Positions 47,465-56,441 of a stretch of DNA of 64,000 nt are shown in pieces. Each line of letters opens with the position of its first letter. Position 1 is the first letter of the stretch. The translations under genes and the position numbers were made by a program. The notes under the pieces were generated by a model that did not search any database, was not told the DNA's origin, and worked only from the letters and a program-made list of their open reading frames with translations. Where the stretch lies: the NCBI RefSeq assembly GCF_029338375.1, contig NZ_CP119804.1, forward strand, positions 1,302,001 to 1,366,000. The letters run 5' to 3'. This DNA is from Halorussus lipolyticus. Lineage in GTDB: Archaea > Halobacteriota > Halobacteria > Halobacteriales > Haladaptataceae.

Positions 47465-48955
47465 CTACGGTGTGTCGTCGCCGACCGGTTCGACCCCGGT
47501 GAACTCGAACCGGGTCCCGCCCTCGTCGCTCTCGGTGACGAGGAGGCCCCAGTCGTAGGTGTCCGCGATTTGCCCGACGAAGGTGAGACCGAGGCCGATG
47601 CCGTCGTCGTCGGTGGTGTATCCGGCCTCGAAGACCCGTTCGCGCTCGGTCTCGGGGATGCCCGGCCCGTCGTCGGCGACGTAGAAGCCGTCCGGGAGGT
47701 CACCCACCCAAACGGTCACGTCCGAGTGACCGTGTTCCGCCGAGTTGGAGAACAGGTTTTCGAGGAGATGCCGGACGTGTACCGGGTCGCTTTCGACGGT
47801 GCGGTCGGTTTCGACCACGAGTCGGGCGTCCGGCGCGGTCACGTCGGCCCACGCCTCGCCGGCGGCGTCGGCCAGCGCGACTGGTTCTCGCTCGCCGGAC
47901 GAGTCGGTGTCACGAGCGATAACGAGGAGAACGTCTATCAACTCCTCGATGCGGTCGAGCGCGGTGGCAACCTCGCGGGCGGCGTCGTCGTCGCCCTCAG
48001 CGGCCCGCGAGTGGTAGATTTGCGCGATAGCCAGCGGATTGCGGAGTTCGTGGGCCAACATCCCGGCGAACGATTCGAGACGGTCGCGCTGGCGCTCTCG
48101 TTCGAGTTCGGCACTCACCCAGTTGCTGAGCAGTTCCACGAACGTCACTTCCCACTCCGAGAAGTCGTCCTCGCGGGCTTCCGTGTCGTAGAAACAGAAC
48201 GTTCCGTACACGTCTCCGCCGACCGAAACCGGCGCGCCGAGGTAACGCGAGATGCCCCACTCGGCGTTGCCCGCTCGGTCGGCGAGTTCCGGGGCGTCTT
48301 CCGCCACGTCGTCGAGGACCAGCGTCTCCTCGGTTTCGACCACGCGCTCGCAGTTGGTCGTCTCCAGCGGTACCGTGTCGCCGGGCGACAGGTCCGCGTC
48401 GTCGGGCGCGGCAATCGCCTCGAAGCGGTAGGTGTCGCCGGTGACACGAGAGAGCGTCGCGTAGTCGGTGTCCACGGTGTCTCGGACGACTTCGAGGAGC
48501 GCGTCGATTTGCTCGGACAGCGCCCGGTCGGGGTCGGCGATGACCTCGTAGGCCCGGCGGAGCGCCGCCTCGCGCCCTTCGAGTCTGTTTCGCTGAGTGA
48601 CGCGCTCGGTGATGTCGCTGAAGTAGACCGACAGTCCCGTCTCGGAGGGGTAGGCCCGGACCTCGAACCACGTGTCGAGTGGCGGGTAGAACTCCTCGAA
48701 CGTCACCGGCCGCTGGGTCGCCATCGCTCGTTCGTAGGCGTCTCGGAAGGTCGAGTCGGACGCTTCGGGAAACGCCTCCCAGACGACCGCCCCGAGCAGG
48801 TCGTCCTCGTCGCGTTGGAGGACCTCCTCGGCCTCTTCGTTGAGATAGGTGAATCGCCACTCGTCGTCGAGTGCGAAGACGGCGTCTGTGACTCGCTCGT
48901 GGACTTCCGACTGGGAAACGTCGTCTGGAGGGCCGTCTGAACCCCGGTCGCTCAT
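47465..48955 (-). CDS. PAS-GAF sensor histidine kinase
   Basis: A 496-residue cytoplasmic kinase: PAS domain (about 15-125; 'VFALDDEWRFTYLNEEAEEVLQ'), GAF domain (about 145-285; 'GTFCFYDTEAREDDFSEWEVTFVELLSNWV'), HisKA with His302 in AHELRNPL, and HATPase_c (about 385-490; LLENLFSNSAEH, DDGPGIP, GLGLTFV). There is no transmembrane segment, so the signal is internal (redox, light or a small ligand). No response regulator adjoins it, which is common in haloarchaea. The start at 48955 opens with a disordered acidic stretch. Confidence 0.92.
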   Translation of the reverse strand: MSDRGSDGPPDDVSQSEVHERVTDAVFALDDEWRFTYLNEEAEEVLQRDEDDLLGAVVWEAFPEASDSTFRDAYERAMATQRPVTFEEFYPPLDTWFEVRAYPSETGLSVYFSDITERVTQRNRLEGREAALRRAYEVIADPDRALSEQIDALLEVVRDTVDTDYATLSRVTGDTYRFEAIAAPDDADLSPGDTVPLETTNCERVVETEETLVLDDVAEDAPELADRAGNAEWGISRYLGAPVSVGGDVYGTFCFYDTEAREDDFSEWEVTFVELLSNWVSAELERERQRDRLESFAGMLAHELRNPLAIAQIYHSRAAEGDDDAAREVATALDRIEELIDVLLVIARDTDSSGEREPVALADAAGEAWADVTAPDARLVVETDRTVESDPVHVRHLLENLFSNSAEHGHSDVTVWVGDLPDGFYVADDGPGIPETERERVFEAGYTTDDDGIGLGLTFVGQIADTYDWGLLVTESDEGGTRFEFTGVEPVGDDTP

Positions 48956-49055
48956 CGGTTAGAAACAGTTCGGCGAGGAACATAAAAGTCCCACAGAACG
49001 GAACCAGAGCCGACGAACCGACAACGCTTTTTCTGCGACAACCGACGACGAAAAC

Positions 49056-49850
49056 ATGACCGAAGACGCCGACGAGCGCCTCGCAGTCGCCGAGAGCGCC
49101 GCGAAAGCCGGAAGCGAGGTCGCTGGCCGGAGTTTCAAGCAGGGAATCGAAGTCGAGACCAAATCCGAGAAGACCGACGTCGTGACCGAGGCCGACCGCG
49201 CGACCCAGCGCCGAGTCATCGAGGTCATCCGCGACGAGTACCCCGAGGACGCAATCGTCGGCGAGGAGGAAGACGAACTCAAGGAAGTCCCCGACGAGGG
49301 CGATGCGTGGGTCATCGACCCCATCGACGGGACGAACAACTACGTCAGGTCGATTCCGGTGTGGACGACCAGCGTGGCGGCGGTCCGGGACGGCGAACCG
49401 ATTGCGGCGGTCAACGACTGCCCGGCGCTCGGCGACTCGTTCGTCGCGGGACCCGATGGCGTCCGGCGTGACGACGAATCGGTCACGGTCAGCGACCGGA
49501 CCGACCCCGAGACGTTCACCGTCGCGCCGACCTTCTGGTGGGGGTTCGACCGCCGCGACGAGTACAGCGCGATGTGTAGAGAACTGGTCGAGCGGTTCGC
49601 CGACATCCGGCGGTTCGGGTCGGCGCAGGTCACCCTCGGCATGGTCGCGGCCGGGTCGCTGGAGGGCACCGTGACGAACGTGGACCCTAACCCGTGGGAC
49701 ACTGTGGCGGGCGTCCACATGGTCCGGCAGGCGGGCGGCACCGTCACCGACCTCCACGGCGACCCGTGGCGTCACGACTCCGAGAGCCTCGTCGCTTCGA
49801 ACGGTGAGGCCCACGACGAGTTGGTCGAAGCCACGAAACGTGTCGAGTGA
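49056..49850 (+). CDS. Inositol monophosphatase/FBPase-family phosphatase
   Basis: The 264-residue enzyme has the Li-sensitive phosphatase motifs: GEEED (metal), DPIDGTNNY and NPWDTVAGVHMV, plus 'KTDVVTEADRA'. Archaeal members often act both as inositol-1-phosphatase and fructose-1,6-bisphosphatase. The start MTEDADERLAVAESAAKAG is normal. It diverges from the histidine kinase gene, 100 bases away. The C-terminus (SLVASNGEAHDELVEATK) is typical. Confidence 0.9.
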   Translation: MTEDADERLAVAESAAKAGSEVAGRSFKQGIEVETKSEKTDVVTEADRATQRRVIEVIRDEYPEDAIVGEEEDELKEVPDEGDAWVIDPIDGTNNYVRSIPVWTTSVAAVRDGEPIAAVNDCPALGDSFVAGPDGVRRDDESVTVSDRTDPETFTVAPTFWWGFDRRDEYSAMCRELVERFADIRRFGSAQVTLGMVAAGSLEGTVTNVDPNPWDTVAGVHMVRQAGGTVTDLHGDPWRHDSESLVASNGEAHDELVEATKRVE

Positions 49851-49890
49851 ACGGACACAGAATCACTCGGCGCTGACGAGAAGAATTCTA

Positions 49891-49902
49891 AGGATATATA
49901 GT
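49891..49902 (+). promoter_or_regulatory. TATA box of the Lrp-family gene
   Basis: AGGATATATAGT lies with its centre about 28 bases before the ATG at 49925, the canonical archaeal distance, implying a leaderless mRNA. Confidence 0.6.
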
Positions 49903-49924
49903 CTGAAAGAATCTGATGTAGGAT

Positions 49925-50389
49925 ATGGAACTCGATGATACCGACCGTGAAATCTTAGAAGCACTGCAAGAGAACGCGAGGACGCCGTTTAGCGAAATCG
50001 CGCGCCGAATCGATATGTCGAGCGCGACAGTCCACGACCGAGTCAACCGAATGGAGGAGGCGGGCGTCATCGAGGGGTACCACGCGAAGGTAGACCCCAA
50101 GGCGCTCGATTACGGTATCTCGGCGGTCGTCGGCCTGCAAGTCGAACAGGGCCAAGAGCAGAACACCCTCGGCCGACTCGAAGACATCCCCGGCGTGCAG
50201 GAAGTCCACCTCACAACCGGTTCGTGGGACGTTCTCATGCGAGTATACGCCGAGGACGCCGACCGACTCCGCGAACTCATGTTCGAGAATATCGCCCAGA
50301 TGGACGGGTTCGCCCGGTCCCAGACGATGGTTATCCTCGGCACGCCCTACGAGACCGAAGAACTGCCTATCGACGACGAGGAGATATAA
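49925..50389 (+). CDS. Lrp/AsnC-family transcriptional regulator
   Basis: A 154-residue protein: N-terminal HTH (DDTDREILEALQENARTPFSEIARRIDMSSATVHDRVNRMEEAGVI) and C-terminal RAM domain ('ISAVVGLQVEQGQEQNTLGRLEDIPGVQEVHLTTGSWDVLMRVYA'), which binds amino acids or other small effectors and drives oligomerisation. The ATG at 49925 is fixed by the TATA box at 49891. It stands alone, so its targets are not evident from context. Confidence 0.92.
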   Translation: MELDDTDREILEALQENARTPFSEIARRIDMSSATVHDRVNRMEEAGVIEGYHAKVDPKALDYGISAVVGLQVEQGQEQNTLGRLEDIPGVQEVHLTTGSWDVLMRVYAEDADRLRELMFENIAQMDGFARSQTMVILGTPYETEELPIDDEEI

Positions 50390-50455
50390 GTCTGTCGTGC
50401 GGGCGACCGGGGCGAGACCGGAACCGTAAAACCGTCCGATTCCGCCTTGGGAAAC

Positions 50456-51583
50456 ATGGGTACCGCAACCGAGAGTACGGACAACGAACGCCTCTGGGGC
50501 GGCGCGGTCACGGCGATACTCGTCGCGCTCGTCGCCGGCGCGCTCGTCTTCCCGGAGCGCGTCTACTACGGATTTATCTGGCACTACTTCTGGGGGCCGG
50601 TGCTGGCAGACGCCAAGAGCGCCCAGTGTGCGGCCTACGCAGACGGGTCGGTGACGTACCTCTACGACGCCGCGGCGTGTTCGGCCGCGGCCGAACCAGT
50701 CGCTTACCCCGGATACACGCTGGTCTCGGAGGTCGGATACGCCCTCACGATGCTGTTAGCGCTGTTGGGCGTCGTGTTCATGCTCCGGCGACTCGGGGTC
50801 GGACAGGACCGCGAGTTGTTCTACGCGCTGTTCCCGTTCATGCTGTTCGGCGGCGCGCTCCGGGTGGTCGAGGACGCCTTCGACGGTCTCTCGCCCGCCG
50901 ACGCCGCCATCACCTTCCCGTGGAACACGCTCATCATCAGTCCGGTCATCTACTTCACGATGTTCGCCATCACGCTGACGGCGCTGTTGGGAAGCGTCTG
51001 GCTTCACCGGTCGGACGTGACCGACACCTACCTCTACCCGCTGGCGGGAGTCGGCACCGCCCTCCTCACGACTTCGGTCGGCTATCTGACTTACCTCGCG
51101 TTCACGACCGAGTACGTCGATTTGTTCCCCCAAATATCGGTCGTCGTCCTCGTCGGCGCGACGCTCGTGACGTGGCTGACGTGGGAGGCGGTCAAGCGAT
51201 ACGCGCCGGAGGTCAACGAAGGCACCCGCAAGATGGGCATCGTCGTCCTCTGGGCGCACGCCGTAGACGGCGTGGCAAACGTGGTCGGCATCGACTGGGC
51301 CAAGGAGTTAGGTCTGCCCGCTGACCTCGTGCCCAAGCACCCCGTGAACCGCGCGCTCATCGGCGTCGGCGAGCAGTTCCCCGAACCAGTCGTGGACCTT
51401 ATCGGCACGGCGTGGCCTTTCCTCGTGGTGAAAATCGTGGCCGCGGTGCTGGTGGTGTGGGTGTTCGACGAGCAGATTTTCGAGGAGAGTCCTCGCTACG
51501 CCATCCTGCTGTTGGTGGCCATCGTGGCGGTCGGTCTCGGCCCCGGCACGCGAGACATGCTCCGGGCGACGTTCGGCGTCTGA
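50456..51583 (+). CDS. DUF63 family membrane protein
   Basis: A 375-residue multi-pass membrane protein with about nine hydrophobic helices. DUF63 features include 'GYTLVSEVGYALTMLLALLGVVFMLRRLG', 'FMLFGGALRVVEDAF', 'PWNTLIISPVIYFTMF' and 'LWAHAVDGVANVVGIDWA'. The family is archaeal and its function is unknown. The ATG at 50456 is chosen; a TTG nine bases upstream is in frame. It follows the Lrp gene by 66 bases on the same strand. Confidence 0.88.
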   Translation: MGTATESTDNERLWGGAVTAILVALVAGALVFPERVYYGFIWHYFWGPVLADAKSAQCAAYADGSVTYLYDAAACSAAAEPVAYPGYTLVSEVGYALTMLLALLGVVFMLRRLGVGQDRELFYALFPFMLFGGALRVVEDAFDGLSPADAAITFPWNTLIISPVIYFTMFAITLTALLGSVWLHRSDVTDTYLYPLAGVGTALLTTSVGYLTYLAFTTEYVDLFPQISVVVLVGATLVTWLTWEAVKRYAPEVNEGTRKMGIVVLWAHAVDGVANVVGIDWAKELGLPADLVPKHPVNRALIGVGEQFPEPVVDLIGTAWPFLVVKIVAAVLVVWVFDEQIFEESPRYAILLLVAIVAVGLGPGTRDMLRATFGV

Positions 51584-51604
51584 ATCGCTCCCCTGCTCCT
51601 CTTT

Positions 51605-51778
51605 TCAGGTTTGCAGGCGCTCTAAGGTCGTCTCCGGGAAGTACCGGCCCCCGCAGTCCGGGCACTCCGCGACCTCCAGCGAGTCGAACGACGAGAACCC
51701 GAGCGCCTCCGCCGTGACCTCGCGGCGGGTCAGCGACGACCCGCAGACAGCGCACCCGAGGTCGTACTCCGAAGTCAT
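51605..51778 (-). CDS. Small zinc-ribbon protein
   Basis: A 57-residue protein with two CxxC knuckles: CAVCGSSL near the N-terminus and ECPDCGGRYF near the end, forming one zinc ribbon, with 'EALGFSSFDSLEVA' between them. ATG 51778 is used; the frame extends to a GTG at 51829, but a TATA-like TTTATATC on the minus strand (about 51843-51850) puts the transcript start near 51822. It may bind nucleic acid or a protein partner. It converges on the DUF63 gene. Confidence 0.75.
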   Translation of the reverse strand: MTSEYDLGCAVCGSSLTRREVTAEALGFSSFDSLEVAECPDCGGRYFPETTLERLQT

Positions 51779-51898
51779 CGACGTACCACCCGATACCGAG
51801 TGCTGTTCGAGAATGTCATACGTTAGCACGCACGACGGACTTCGATATAAAACCCCTGTTTATGCAACCCGGCGAAGGTCCCGGTATGTTTTCGCCTC

Positions 51899-52006
51899 CT
51901 ACTCGTCGTTCCACGCAATCCACGCGCCGTGGGTGATAGCTGGCGAAGTGCCGACGCACCAGTCGGCGAACCACTCGAAGTGGTCCGCGAGGGCTTGGCG
52001 TTCCAT
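51899..52006 (-). CDS. Possible very short protein (35 residues)
   Basis: ATG at 52006 to TAG at 51899 gives MERQALADHFEWFADWCVG followed by TSPAITHGAWIAWNDE. It is acidic, has five Trp residues and no low complexity, unlike chance frames in this GC-rich DNA. It ends 50 bases before the promoter of the zinc-ribbon gene. I recognise no family; it might be a real micro-protein or a gene end. The rest of 51779-52099 shows only promoters. Confidence 0.4.
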   Translation of the reverse strand: MERQALADHFEWFADWCVGTSPAITHGAWIAWNDE

Positions 52007-52099
52007 GGTCGGGATTCGAGGCAGGGCAACTTAGCAGTTTGTGTATTTGACACATATGTGGAAATGGAAAGGAAACAAGGAAAATTGCGAAAGAAATAA

Positions 52100-53056
52100 T
52101 CAGTTATCTAGAACGGTCGGGAGGGCGGTGAATAGCCGCTCCGCACCAGCAGTCGTGACGCAGGCGACGAACGCGATGGTGCCGAGTTTGCCGCCCGCCC
52201 CGGCGAAGACGGCCGCGACGGCGACGAAGACGAGGCCGCAGACGGCCCCGGCGAGACCGACGCGGGCCTCGCCGTCGAGGCGCTCGGCCGAGGACATCCC
52301 GACGAACGACGCGCAGAACGCCGCGGCGGCCAGCGTCTCGCCCGGAAGGGACGGGAGCGCCGGAAGTCCTAGACCAGCAACGAGACCCACCACCGCGGAC
52401 CCGACGACCGCGCCCAGTTCGAGGCGGACGCTCAGGACGACTGCGGCGACCGCGCCCGCGACCGAAATCGGCACCACGAGGAGGGCGGTGGTCGGACCGA
52501 GCGCGCTCCCGCCAGCGTAGGTCGCGTCGGTCAGGACCGCCGTGGTCGCGCACCCGAACAGCGCGAGGGTGCCCAACTTCCCGCCGAACCCCGAAAACGC
52601 CCGCTCGGCGGCGACGAACGCGACACCCGAGACGAGGCCCGCCACCGCGAGGTAGCCCACCGAGGGGAACAGGGTCGGCGAGGCCATCCCCACGAACGAC
52701 CCGCAGTAGGCCGCGACGGCGATGTCGTCGGCGAGAACGCCCGCCACCAGACCGACCAGCGCCGACGACATCACCGGGCCGAGTCCGGCGTGGACGCTCA
52801 GGAGGTAGGTGACGATGGCCGCGGCGACGACTGCCAGCGCGTCGGCGGCGTCTCCCCGGTCGAGTTCGAGGCCGTCGGGCGCGACCAGCGCCTGTTCGTG
52901 TTCGGCGACCACGGCGACTCCTCCGGCGAGGACCAATCCGACTTCCAGACCGGCGACAGGGGCCGAGACGCCGGTCGAGACCAGCGCGCGGGCGAGGAGC
53001 GCGGCGGGCGTCACCAGCAGGACGGCGTAGCCTGCGAGACGAGTCGGCGGGTACAC
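52100..53056 (-). CDS. Multi-pass membrane protein with internal duplication
   Basis: A 318-residue Ala/Val/Gly-rich protein with about ten hydrophobic helices. Two related segments are seen: 'AVAAYCGSFVGMAS ... FSGFGGKLGTLALFGCATTAVL' and 'AAAAFCASFVGMSS ... FAGAGGKLGTIAFVACVTTAG', about 125 residues apart, so the fold is a tandem duplication with a conserved SFVGM and GGKLGT loop in each half. That is typical of transporters or channels, but I know no named family. GTG 53056 (VYPPTRLAGYAV) is the best start; the frame extends over a repeat upstream and should not be used. Confidence 0.65.
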   Translation of the reverse strand: MYPPTRLAGYAVLLVTPAALLARALVSTGVSAPVAGLEVGLVLAGGVAVVAEHEQALVAPDGLELDRGDAADALAVVAAAIVTYLLSVHAGLGPVMSSALVGLVAGVLADDIAVAAYCGSFVGMASPTLFPSVGYLAVAGLVSGVAFVAAERAFSGFGGKLGTLALFGCATTAVLTDATYAGGSALGPTTALLVVPISVAGAVAAVVLSVRLELGAVVGSAVVGLVAGLGLPALPSLPGETLAAAAFCASFVGMSSAERLDGEARVGLAGAVCGLVFVAVAAVFAGAGGKLGTIAFVACVTTAGAERLFTALPTVLDN

Positions 53057-53144
53057 GACTATGGGTAGTTTAGTGACTCCTGTTGTTGCTTGCGGTTCCG
53101 GAAACGTTCGGAGATGGAGTTGTCGATGGAAGAACCGAGACTTC

Positions 53145-53179
53145 GAAAGCCCTCGCGCGGTTCGCGGTCGCCCTTTCAG
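53145..53179 (+). repeat. Dispersed repeat, family 1, internally deleted copy
   Basis: GAAAGCCCTCGCGCGGTTCG joins directly, after CGGTCG, to CCCTTTCAG: the two ends and left arm of the element at 11479-11600 with its interior missing. The right flank (TTCACCGGCCGAAATCGGTCG near 53259) also matches the flank of copy 2. Nothing else is seen in 53057-53295. Confidence 0.65.
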
Positions 53180-53295
53180 TCCGCCGGAGGACAAACCGCG
53201 TCCTCCGAGCCTGCGCTCGCTTTGCTCGCGCAGACGCCGAGGGGTGCGGCTGATTCACCGGCCGAAATCGGTCGCTGGACAGACGAACTAGAAAA

Positions 53296-55068
53296 TCAGG
53301 GGTAGGGGTGGTGTTCCCGGTCGGGGCGGAACTCGAATCCGAGCGAGGAGGGAACCCCACGAGCGCGCTCGCCGAAGAAGGCGTCCCCGGTAAAGAGCGG
53401 TTGGGCGTCGGGAATCAGCACTCTGACCGCCTCGAACCCGAGTTGGGCCACGTCGCGGGGCGTCAGGCGGACAGCGTAGGCCGGGAGATTTTCGTCGGCG
53501 AGTCGGGAGCGGAGGGCGTCCAGTTCGGCCTCTCCGGCGAGGGCGTCGGCCGGGCCGACGCTCGCGCTCGGCACCGTCGTCTCGGGAGCGACGAACTCGC
53601 GGGCCTCCTCCGGAAAGTCGGCGTAGCGCCCGATTGCGCCCTCCGCGTCGGCGGCGTCCTGCTCGCCCATCGACCGGAGTTCCATCCAGTTCTGGAGGGC
53701 CTCGGCCAGCGCCGACTCGGCCGCGGACTCGGGGTTCAGGTCGGCGTCGGACCCGACAGCGAACCGCGGCCACTCGCCCTCGCGGTGGACTGCGACGGCG
53801 ACCACCGGCACGTCCACGTCCTGCGTGACCAGTAGGGCAGTTACGTCTAAATTCTCCGCGCGTGCGCGAGACCGGAGGGTGTCGAATCGTTCGCTCTCGA
53901 CCGACAGGCCGAGCGGTTCGAACGTCGAGTACCACGCCAGCATCGTCGCGTCGCGCTCGATAACCTCGTAGACGCCCGATAGCAGGGCCTCGACGGTCGA
54001 ACTCCCGAGGCCGAGACCGGTCGTGATGGCCGGCTTGTACCGGGCTTCCGGCGGCGGGAACTGGACGAACTCGGCGGGCAGGTGGACCGCCTCGCCGGTC
54101 CGCAACTTCTCGCCCGCGACCCACGCGATTTCGTCGCCAGCGGGGTCGGGCCACTCGTCGGGCCGGACGAACTCCTCGGGCCGAACGACCGACGAATCCC
54201 CGACCATCGACTCCAACTCGGGCGCGCTCGCACTCTCGAAGTCCGAGGTCCGGTAGACGCCCGCGCCGTAGCGTTCCAGCGCCTCGCCGAGCGCCTTCAT
54301 CAGCGCCTCGTTCCAGTCGTCGGCCACGCCCGCCGACTGCTCGGCGGCCTGCGCGTCGCTGAATCCGATGGTCTCGGAGAGATTCGCCAGATAGTACGGC
54401 GCGGGGAAGGACTCGGCCTCGCCAATCGAGGAGACCACACCGACGCGCTCGTCCACGGCCTGCTCGGCGCGCGAGAGGGTCTCCTCCAAGTCGGTGTCGC
54501 GGTACTCGCGGTCGAGGCCGGTGTCGGAGTCCGCCCCGGAGTCGTCGGCACAGACCTCACACCCCGGTACCGGCAGGACTGTGCGCTCGGCGTGGGGGAC
54601 CTCGACCACGCCGCCGAGGACCGGCGACTCGCCGCCCGACAGCAAGGTCGCGGCCTCCCGTCCGGCGAGCGCGCCGGCGAAGCGCGCACTTCCGGCGTCG
54701 GAGTCCGAAGCGTCCCCGTTCTCGTTCCCGCCCTCCTCGTCAAGATTCGCCGTGACGCGGGTGCGAAGGCACTCCCAGCAGGCGGTCGCCGGCGCGAATC
54801 CCGAGACTGCGGCGTCCACGTCGGCGAGCGTGCGACCGCCGACGCCGCCGAGTTCGACCGCGAGCCACGGTGTTCCGGCCTCGCGGACTGCGAGGTCGGC
54901 CGCCGAGAACACGTCTGCGCCCGCCTCGCCCGCGACGACGGCGAAGTCGGTCGCGCCGATTCGCTCGGGGGAACACTCGACTGTTTCGGCGTTCACGTCG
55001 GCGAGCGCCGCCGCTACCGCGTCGATGGTCGGGCCGGTCCCGACGAGTCCGACGGTCGGTGAGTTCAT
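53296..55068 (-). CDS. YcaO-domain protein with fused N-terminal cyclodehydratase-partner-like domain
   Basis: A 590-residue protein. The N-terminal 170 residues resemble the E1/ThiF-like partner ('C protein') of azoline-forming enzymes and carry two CxxC knuckles (CWECLRT and CEVCADD) for zinc. The C-terminal YcaO domain shows the ATP-site features 'KALGEALERYGAG', 'GLGLGSSTVEALLSGVYEVIERDA' and 'ESALAEALQNWMELR'. It ends in HHPYP, close to the proline-rich C-terminus of azoline synthases. YcaO enzymes phosphorylate peptide amides to make azolines or thioamides. No precursor peptide is evident nearby; haloarchaea often keep such a gene alone, so the target may be a protein rather than a peptide product. 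Confidence 0.85.
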   Translation of the reverse strand: MNSPTVGLVGTGPTIDAVAAALADVNAETVECSPERIGATDFAVVAGEAGADVFSAADLAVREAGTPWLAVELGGVGGRTLADVDAAVSGFAPATACWECLRTRVTANLDEEGGNENGDASDSDAGSARFAGALAGREAATLLSGGESPVLGGVVEVPHAERTVLPVPGCEVCADDSGADSDTGLDREYRDTDLEETLSRAEQAVDERVGVVSSIGEAESFPAPYYLANLSETIGFSDAQAAEQSAGVADDWNEALMKALGEALERYGAGVYRTSDFESASAPELESMVGDSSVVRPEEFVRPDEWPDPAGDEIAWVAGEKLRTGEAVHLPAEFVQFPPPEARYKPAITTGLGLGSSTVEALLSGVYEVIERDATMLAWYSTFEPLGLSVESERFDTLRSRARAENLDVTALLVTQDVDVPVVAVAVHREGEWPRFAVGSDADLNPESAAESALAEALQNWMELRSMGEQDAADAEGAIGRYADFPEEAREFVAPETTVPSASVGPADALAGEAELDALRSRLADENLPAYAVRLTPRDVAQLGFEAVRVLIPDAQPLFTGDAFFGERARGVPSSLGFEFRPDREHHPYP

Positions 55069-55149
55069 GGCGCTACCGAGGCGGGGAGACCGGAAAAACG
55101 CGGTGCTATCGCTCGGGAGCTATCGCGCGAAGAAATCGGGAGTCGGTCG

Positions 55150-55974
55150 TCAGTGAAGCAGGCTCTGGGCGACGCTTGCGAGTTGGTCGGTGTCGGCGTT
55201 ACGCAGGTCGTCGTTGGCCAGCTTCAGGCGCAGGCGCGGTCGTCCAACGTCGATGGGGACCTTCTCCGTGCCGATGAGGCCCATGTCCTCGAGCTTGGTC
55301 TTCGTCCGCGAGAACGTCGCCTTGCTGGCGATGCCGACGTCCTCGCCCCACTTGCTGATGTCGTACAGCAGGGCCTCGTTCTTCGCCGCGACCAGCAGGC
55401 TGATGGTAACTTCGTCCAGTCCGTCACCGTCGCCACGCGCGGTCTCCATCGACGAGAGGACCTCATCGAAGTCGTGCTGGGCGTTGCCGCTAATCTCGTC
55501 GCCGAGCGTGTCCCGGACGCGCGAGAGCGGCGGCGTGCGGAGCGAGAAGTCGTCGGCCGACTCGAACTGCGCGGAGTACGAGTTGTAGGCCTCCGAGACG
55601 AACTCGGAGTCGTCGGCCGTCAGGCCACCAACGCGGTCGTCGGCGGTGACCAGCGCGATGACGACCTCCTCGGTGACGAGCAGGGAGTTGCTCGGAACTT
55701 CGTCGGTCGTGCGAAGCGACAGCGACCCCGCGTCGATGAGGTCGGCGGCGTTACTGGCGACGATGAAGTCCTCCATCACGTCTTTGAGCGTGCCGGACTG
55801 CGCGAGCATGCGCAGTTCCGGGAGGTCGCCCTCGAACTTGGTGGCGACGTTGATTAGCTGTTCGATAGCGTCCTTCGACGGGTTGACGACGAGCATCGTC
55901 TCCGGGGCCTCGTCGAGGACGGTCCGGAGGATTTCGGCGATTTCTTGGTCGAGTAAATTCGATTCGGTCTCCAT
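55150..55974 (-). CDS. tbsP: Transcriptional regulator TbsP (DUF5821)
   Basis: A 274-residue protein matching haloarchaeal TbsP: METESNLLDQEIAEILRTVLDEAPETMLVVNPSK, a central alpha/beta domain, and a C-terminal winged helix ('LLYDISKWGEDVGIASKATFSRTKTKLEDMGLIGTEKVPIDVGRPRLRLKL'). In Haloferax volcanii TbsP acts together with the sugar-metabolism regulator TrmB on glycolytic/gluconeogenic genes. The ATG at 55974 has an AT-rich promoter (TTAAAATTAAG on the minus strand) about 30 bases upstream. Confidence 0.88.
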   Translation of the reverse strand: METESNLLDQEIAEILRTVLDEAPETMLVVNPSKDAIEQLINVATKFEGDLPELRMLAQSGTLKDVMEDFIVASNAADLIDAGSLSLRTTDEVPSNSLLVTEEVVIALVTADDRVGGLTADDSEFVSEAYNSYSAQFESADDFSLRTPPLSRVRDTLGDEISGNAQHDFDEVLSSMETARGDGDGLDEVTISLLVAAKNEALLYDISKWGEDVGIASKATFSRTKTKLEDMGLIGTEKVPIDVGRPRLRLKLANDDLRNADTDQLASVAQSLLH

Positions 55975-56295
55975 GTACCGACAAACGTTTTACCCCTACT
56001 TAATTTTAACGTTAGTAACGGGGGGAAATCACGGATTATACGACCGGTATCGGGAGTCAGTCATACAATTCTAATCCGGTATGGGTGTGGAGTTTGGGTT
56101 CCATGGAAAATTTCGGACCAATTAACCGTGTCCGACCGAAATCGAAAGACGTAACTGTGATTTTCGCCGGCTGTACCAGATTCGAGACGCCCACGAGTAG
56201 GTTTAACGTCAGATTTCTCCTGTTATTCATCCCCTGCGCTCGCATGAAAGATACGAAACAATAAAGTAGTGTTGCTGATTAACACGAATCAAGCC

Positions 56296-56430
56296 ATGCA
56301 AGGTAAGATTCGACAGTGGTTCGCTGACAACCCGCGAGCGATGGACTACGCGTTTTCGCTGATGCTCGGTAGTTCCATCTTCTTCGAGTTGAGTATCCAA
56401 GAAGGCACAGGCAGTACGATGGGGCCGTAG
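56296..56430 (+). CDS. 44-residue small protein facing the CHAT gene (DUF7503-like)
   Basis: ATG 56296 to TAG 56428-56430: MQGKIRQWFADNPRAMDYAF, a hydrophobic stretch SLMLGSSIFFELSI, then QEGTGSTMGP. The basic start, the NPR motif, one short hydrophobic segment and a terminal Gly-Pro match the pattern of tiny haloarchaeal proteins I recall as DUF7503. An AT-rich box (AATAAAG, about 56259-56265) lies about 30 bases upstream, fitting a leaderless transcript. It converges on the CHAT-domain gene with 11 bases between the stops. Likely membrane-associated; role unknown. Confidence 0.55.
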   Translation: MQGKIRQWFADNPRAMDYAFSLMLGSSIFFELSIQEGTGSTMGP

Positions 56431-56441
56431 AAACAGTTTGT

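Noticed and set aside
55069..55149. A possible RiPP precursor peptide next to the YcaO gene
   Set aside because: The 80-base gap and the flanks have no frame with a plausible leader and Cys/Ser/Thr-rich core.
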